Shown here: piece after piece, positions 58,695-64,000 of the stretch | How the letters are laid out: every line of letters starts with the position of its first letter | Numbering within the stretch: the stretch's first letter is position 1 | Assembly: GCA_010093605.1 (NCBI GenBank) | Contig: MU004182.1 | Span: 1,907,195 to 1,971,194, forward strand | Direction: 5' to 3' | From: Lophium mytilinum | Taxonomy: Eukaryota; Ascomycota; Dothideomycetes; Mytilinidiales; Mytilinidiaceae | Length of the DNA: 64,000 nucleotides | The notes under the pieces: generated by a model | What the model saw: the letters and a program-made list of their open reading frames with translations, nothing else | Told to the model about the DNA's origin: nothing | Database searches by the model: none | Position numbers and translations under genes: made by a program

Positions 58695-60358
58695 ATGTCA
58701 TTCTCTTTCATCCCCGGCGTCGAGGCTGATTCGACCAAGATCCACGGCAGCGTTGAGGTAGTATGGAAGGATGCGGCTGGTAACAAAATATTGGCCACGG
58801 AACTCTTCCCTGTTAATAGTATGGGAGATAGCGGTATACTAACCATCCTTCTCACAGGTTCTGATATTGACTGCTGACCATGTGTTCACAGATGGGACCG
58901 CGGTCCAGCAGAGGGAATTTGCCACCACGCAACACCTCAAATTCGCCATTCCCGGAGCGGAGCTTGACTTGGAGAAGATACAGGGCTCTGTACAGATCAT
59001 CTGGAAGAACGAAGCTGGAACACAGGTCCTGGACACCGAGCTCCTTTCGGTAGCAGTTAAAGTGACCAACTGTATGTCTACAGGCTTTCTGAACATGCTA
59101 ATGCAGCGCACTAACATGATTTCAAAGGCGAAACATCAACTGGACAGCAAGGCCCACCAAGCACTCCACGTCCCACCATCACCATTCCCGGCATAGAAGT
59201 CGACGTAGCCAAAATCCAAGGGAGCGTACAGATCATCTGGAAGCATGCAGCCGGTACCGAGATACTGTCCACGGAACTCTTCTCTGTTAATGGCGTGGCG
59301 GATAGCGGTATGCACATACATCGCCTCTTATATTCTCGTTGAGACCATTTCCTAACTTGTCTCGCAGATACAGCATCAGTTTCCCAAAGGGAATCTTCCG
59401 GCGTACACCAGTCTGTCACTACTCCAGATGATCCTTCGGATCCGGCCACGGTCCAATCACTGATCATCAAATTGGGACCAATTGGAAGGAAGCGCAGTGC
59501 GCCTACATCGTCTTCAAGTGGGACATTAAAGCCCGCATTCAAGAAAAAGAAGAAAGAGAGGGTGAAAGGTACAGGCATTTCTTCTCGACGTGTTGAGATC
59601 TTGTACTCACATACCTCATAGGAACACCATCAATCGCCTCTGCGGATTCTTCCAGGAATTCAAGTTCCCTCATCACGTCCAATGAGCCATCGATGCCGGT
59701 CACATCTACCCCTAAAACGGTTGCCCGAACTGAACTAACTCAAACTGAATCCGGGCACGGGATCTTGGGGCAGACTTCGATGGGGTCCATCAAAGATCAT
59801 TCCTTGCAAGATAGAATCGCGGCTCTTCGTTCGGAATACGCAACAGCCCGACCCTCAGGCCCTAGCGACAGCTCCGTGGTCACCCCTGTCACTACGGGTA
59901 CTAAAACAAGCCCCAGTACTGCTCTCAACTGCGAAAGCGCGGATACAATCAATGACCGGGGAATCTTCATCTTCGCTAGTCGAAGAAGTGGGCGGAATGA
60001 CTCGGAGATTCATCAAGGCTTCGTTTACATGAATCTCGAAAATTTGACCATAGTGGTGTGCCATCACGACAGAGTAGACGCTATCCCAGCTGCATACTTC
60101 TGTAAGTCAGACTCTCAATTACTCCCAAATACTGGACCTAATTCAGACCTAGTTAAAGCAGATCACGTCCCCTGTAGATCTAGCACTTACCATATGATCA
60201 CGTTCCGCGGCTTTCTGGCGAGCGAAGACGACCGGCTCTTCTGGCTCCGTATGCCTCCGAAGACGCAGCCTGAAAATTACTGGTACAAGAACGAGGCAAC
60301 CCACAATAGCAAACACTTGCAGCTTTTCCTGGATGATGTTGCAAAAGCCTTAAGATAG
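58695..60358 (+). CDS. PG-(E/D) repeat protein A, unknown function
   Basis: Six exons: 58,695-58,833, 58,892-59,071, 59,128-59,307, 59,368-59,568, 59,622-60,101 and 60,147-60,358, total 463 residues. Each of the first three exons encodes one copy of a roughly 40-residue repeat: FIPGVEADSTKIHGSVEVVW, AIPGAELDLEKIQGSVQIIW, TIPGIEVDVAKIQGSVQIIW, each followed by K-x-x-AG...L-x-TEL. Exons 2 and 3 are both exactly 180 nt with phase 1 at both ends, a sign of exon duplication. A basic stretch (FKKKKKERVK) in exon 4 could be a nuclear signal. Residues about 350-463 form a separate domain (IFIFASRRSG to FLDDVAKALR) that resembles the C-terminus of the gene at 62,058. The last intron (45 nt) has no stop and keeps frame. 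I recognise no known family. Confidence 0.7.
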
Positions 60359-62057
60359 GACTTAAGGTTCTAGTACACCTCCAAAATTTCTGCGGACCTT
60401 ATCAATGCCCGAGTCACTTTCTTTAGCGTTGGAAAAATTTACTTACATTTCTCCCCACTCCTTAGTAATCAAGACATTGGGGCTTGAAAAAGCCTCCTTT
60501 TTTGAGGATATCTGCCTAGAGAGACATCAGATCAGCGTGCTAGGTCGACCTCTTTATATTTTCTAGATAGCTCTCAAGTCCAATCTGATCTTGTCTTTTC
60601 AATCTGTGTCGTACGATTCAATGTCTCGCTCTCTTCACTTTCAGGGTAAAGCAATGGCACGGTGGCAGTACCTGGAATATAATCTATGAGGTACTGCATG
60701 CTACTGTCTGAGATACCTTTAGAAATTATGCGATGTACAATCCTAAGCAGCGCGAATTGGATTGGGGTTGAAAGCTCTCAATCAACCTAGCTTTCCGTTG
60801 CCGAGGGTAGACTCGCATGCGAGAAGAAATCTCAAAGAGAGAGCAGACAGACTTGTATTCTAGTACTGCATTCGACCCACATTGGATGCTAACAGGATAT
60901 TGAAGGTCCGATGGCTATGGCGAAGAGGGAACTTGCTGGATTATTGGTGGAGTTTCGGGGGATCCAATTGGCGGACATCTGAAGGGCCAGACGGAGGTAA
61001 CAGTCCGGGAGTCTGCGCTTTTGACTGCATTGTCACTGACCAGACCTTCAAACAAAAGCATGAGGTAGGTCCTGAAAAAAGCCTACAGTGGCTTATCATT
61101 GCTAGAAATTAGTCTGACGAGAGGTGCTTGTGTGAATACCTGTAAGAACAACTTCACTTAAGGCTTGAGATTCACATGGCTGACGACTAGGCTGGCTATA
61201 TCAGTCAAGATGGCCATCAGAGACATAGTGCTTTACCATGACCTTGACTGTATCAAAGCTTTTGGCATCGTCGGCTACGAACCCGGTTATGGGATCACCG
61301 GTGGTTCTGTTTCACTGGTATTGGACATCGGGTGCGCTATAAGGAACAGAAGTCATAAGAAGGGAACTGGAAGGACTTTTCGGTACCGCAGACTATCAAT
61401 TCAGTTCTGTGACGCTCACTGAAGATGCATTCCAAGACATCCAGGAAAATCACAGGTAAGCAGGTCATCGGACCTAACAAGTCTATCCTAAAACAACATC
61501 AGCATCTCTGTGGCACACTCGTACCCTCTTCTCCAACAGCCTCTTCCCGGTTCATTTTACTTCTACCGCCATTCAACGTAGGTACACACCGCAGAGTCCT
61601 GCACTTGGCATTGGCTTGCTTGGCCTTCGCTCTTCCGAGCAACTTCTATCCGGTTCATCTCACCTCTACCTTGATTCAACTTGCACGCTGCTGATTCCTT
61701 CTCAAATTACATGTCGTTGCTCAACAACGTAACCTGGAGCCAGCTCACCAACTACTCTAAGGATCTTCCAACTTAATGGCTTTTCGGCTATCACCTCCGA
61801 GTTAACTTCCGACCGCAACAGCCCAGCCGGCAGATATCACGGAGATTTCTCCGTCGTAGTCTGCTTGATATTTCACTTTTCATTGCTAGTCTCGACTTCT
61901 CGTAGACACGAAGCGCATCTCCTCTTCGCAGCGGGCGCGCGCAAATAGCTGGACAGCTTCTCACTTTCCATTCCTACCAGGCATTTCGTTTCCGCGCCAG
62001 CTCCGCACGCCTCGGCCGTATCATGCATCGCAATAGCTGTATCTAAAAGCAACAATC
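60359..62057. other. Intergenic region, 1.7 kb
   Basis: The longest gene-free stretch outside transposons. Several short ORFs without similarity. A degenerate direct repeat (CCGGTTCAT...CTCTACC...ATTCAAC) occurs at 61,547-61,579 and 61,650-61,680, about 103 bp apart. The last 300 bp is pyrimidine-rich and likely the leader of the next gene. Confidence 0.55.
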
Positions 62058-63991
62058 ATGGCACGCCGCGTCACCTTCCCCGGTCTCGACCTCTACATTG
62101 GTCAGCTCCATGGCAAATTGTCCATGTCTTTGGCATCGAAGACATACCCTAGCTTCTCATTGGAGCTATATGGCACTACGCAAAGCAGTTCTATTGAGTA
62201 TCATCAAAGCCCTCCCCCTAGCGGACTCAGCTCCCCAATCGCCAGGCGAATCATGTTGCCTGGGCTGAATCTGGACGTCTTAAGACTGGGAGGCATTCTG
62301 AAGTTGTGCTTTGAAGGGCTTGAAGGTGCGAGACTCGTATACGAGCTGGCTGGATGTGACGAGCAACTTAACCCAGCTACTATCACAACACCGTTCAGCC
62401 ATCAGGCAGACCCTGAGAAGTCGCCCAACCCAACGAAAAGCTCCTCTGAATCTCCGGTGGCGCAGTCTTCCCCTATAAAGCCTTCCGCTACAAAGTCTTC
62501 CGCTGCGCAGTCTCCCGCAAACGCAAACGGGAATAGCAACCAACAGAAACACTTACCAGCATCGAAAGAGAACGTAGCCAAGCCACGTTTGAAGGTACCA
62601 TCATCCAGTCCCCAGGACCCCGAGTCAGTCCTCAACAATAGCATAACTCAGCAGTCAATCAGCACACCTCAAACGTCCTCGACGGAGAGTCTTCCATCCC
62701 TTAGTACCCCCAGGTCTACCATTCCCACTAAATCTCCGCAAACATCCTCTACATCGCCAGTAAGCTTAGACGCCGGGCACCCCGTCCAAAAACCGACTGT
62801 TGCTGTTGCTGTCGTTACGAAGGCCGCCTCACTCAACCCCACCTCGGCCATATCGACACCCGCTAAGGCAGCATGGCCTCGTAGTCCACAGGTCCCAGCC
62901 ATCACGGACAAAAGGCCATGCAACGCTCCGACATCAGCACCAGCAGCAAAGAAGATTAAGATAAAGGTTGAAGGGCATACGGTGTCTAACGTGACAGCAC
63001 CCGACAAGCGTTATGGCTTGCTGGGGTATCTCGAAGAGACCCCCATCATCAAAGCCGAAAATCCAGCCACTACAGAAGTCGGATCTGGTAATTCTGAGCT
63101 GAAGACATCTACTGTCACTCAAGCCCAGCCTGCAGGTATCAACACAGTACCCAACTCTGGGGCAACTTCTGGTCTCCAAGCACCAGCTGGTCAGGCTAGC
63201 ACAGTCAACGTGGCAATTTCCGAGCCCTCGCCAGATTCCGCCATACAAATTCAACTACTGGAAACCAAGGTTTTGCTTGCGGTGAGAAGTTTGGAATGGC
63301 TGAAGGGCAAACGGTCTTTCGACGAAGTGGAACTCCCGCAGCGGCGTGAAGCATGGAAGTCTTATCTAATGGCATTCCAAGAACTAGCCAGCTTCAAGGC
63401 GAAGCAAACTGATACCAGGCGAGCGCAAGATCGATTGATCTTTCAAGCGGCTGGAGAGGCTATAAAAGCGGTGGCCAAGGAGAAAGAAGAGGCTCTAAGA
63501 GACATGGATGTCATTTATGTCTATGGCTACAATACTACCCCAAGATTAGGCTTCAGAACATACGGGAAGCTCCGCATTGATCTGAAAGCTCGGTCACTGC
63601 ACTGGGAATACGTCGATGTATCGCGCGCTGAAGACGTCAGCCTCTACGCAAGTAGTAAGTACTCTAATTTGTGCTTGTTTGTTCCGCAAGAAAAGAACCT
63701 AATATCATGATAGCGAGCGTGTCATTGACCCGCGCCAGTCCTGGAATTCTGCTGCTGGAACTGCGCGCTGGCCGGATGGGGATTGGAACGTACTTTTCCA
63801 TAAAGGTCTCTGACAGCCACAAGATCCATGGCGTGACTCCCAAGAGCTACGAATGGAGGAAGTCACATACGGAGAACAATATTTGGGTTTACCCGGGTGT
63901 GGTTGACATCATAAAATCCCTTCGACCACTCAGTAAAGCGAAGAGCATGATCGCTAACTCCAGCGCTACGGCTAGCTCTACAGTAGCTTAA
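62058..63991 (+). CDS. PG-(E/D) repeat protein B, unknown function, relative of the gene at 58,695
   Basis: Two exons, 62,058-63,654 and 63,714-63,991 (59-nt intron, GTAAGT donor), total 624 residues. The N-terminus has two repeats starting RVTFPGLDLYIGQLHGKL and RIMLPGLNLDVLRLGGIL, each ending in an LEL/YEL strand about 20 residues later; the spacing matches the PG-(E/D) repeats of the gene at 58,695. Residues about 115-380 are a Ser/Thr/Pro-rich linker with a basic patch (AAKKIKIKVEG), possibly a nuclear signal. A helical segment (LLETKVLLAVRSLEWLKGKR) precedes a C-terminal domain (IYVYGYNTTPRLGFRTYGKL to IIKSLRPLSK) similar in layout to that of protein A. No known domain recognised. Confidence 0.72.
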
Positions 63992-64000
63992 GCCATAATG

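Noticed and set aside
61165-61422. 85-residue ORF in the 1.7-kb intergenic gap
   Set aside because: No ATG at its start, no similarity, no splice signals joining it to neighbours.
1-64000. CRISPR arrays, bacterial operons, rRNA genes
   Set aside because: No spaced short repeats, no ribosomal RNA sequence, and spliced genes throughout show a eukaryotic genome.

Overview
The window looks like a chromosome segment of a filamentous ascomycete (Pezizomycotina). Three things show this: genes with several 45-75 nt GT-AG introns carrying CTNAC-type branch sites, typical fungal families (Zn2Cys6 regulators, DHA2 transporters, a heme-thiolate peroxygenase, ATP25, GPC1), and two AT-rich blocks in which CpA and TpG are almost absent while CpG survives, the footprint of repeat-induced point mutation (RIP). 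Such a two-compartment genome is common in Dothideomycetes, but the class is inferred only weakly.

Layout. 1-21.2 kb is a RIP-degraded AT-rich block. Its right two thirds hold a tandem pile of one Ty3/Gypsy-type chromovirus family (a 5'-truncated copy about 6.9-11.7 kb, a full-layout copy about 11.5-19.55 kb, a 3' fragment to 20.8 kb) sharing LTRs of about 250 bp. The first 6.9 kb could not be assigned. 21.2-43.3 kb is ordinary gene-bearing DNA: a DUF2306 membrane protein, two Zn2Cys6 regulators, a PuuE-type (cyclic imidase/allantoinase-like) hydrolase, a 14-helix MFS transporter, an amidase, a short-chain dehydrogenase, an ankyrin protein with an amphipathic tail, a tRNA-like Pol III unit, a peroxisomal AhpD-like protein and a secreted peroxygenase. 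43,300-47,157 is a RIP-damaged Mutator-like (MULE) DNA transposon with long terminal inverted repeats and a 9-bp target duplication. 47.2-64 kb carries a small Cys-rich ORF, ATP25, SMC1, GPC1 and two related genes of unknown function that share a short PG-(E/D) repeat and a similar C-terminal region.

How genes may work together. The block 25.7-35.7 kb (regulator, ring-opening imidase-like hydrolase, transporter, amidase, SDR) reads as a possible catabolic cluster for a cyclic imide or ureide: import, ring opening to a half-amide, amide hydrolysis, then oxidation or reduction. That is inference from families and layout. ATP25, SMC1 and GPC1 are housekeeping genes; SMC1 and GPC1 share a divergent promoter.

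Exon coordinates below were read by hand from splice signals, reading phase and family conservation. Every multi-exon model given closes in frame, but none has been checked against transcripts.
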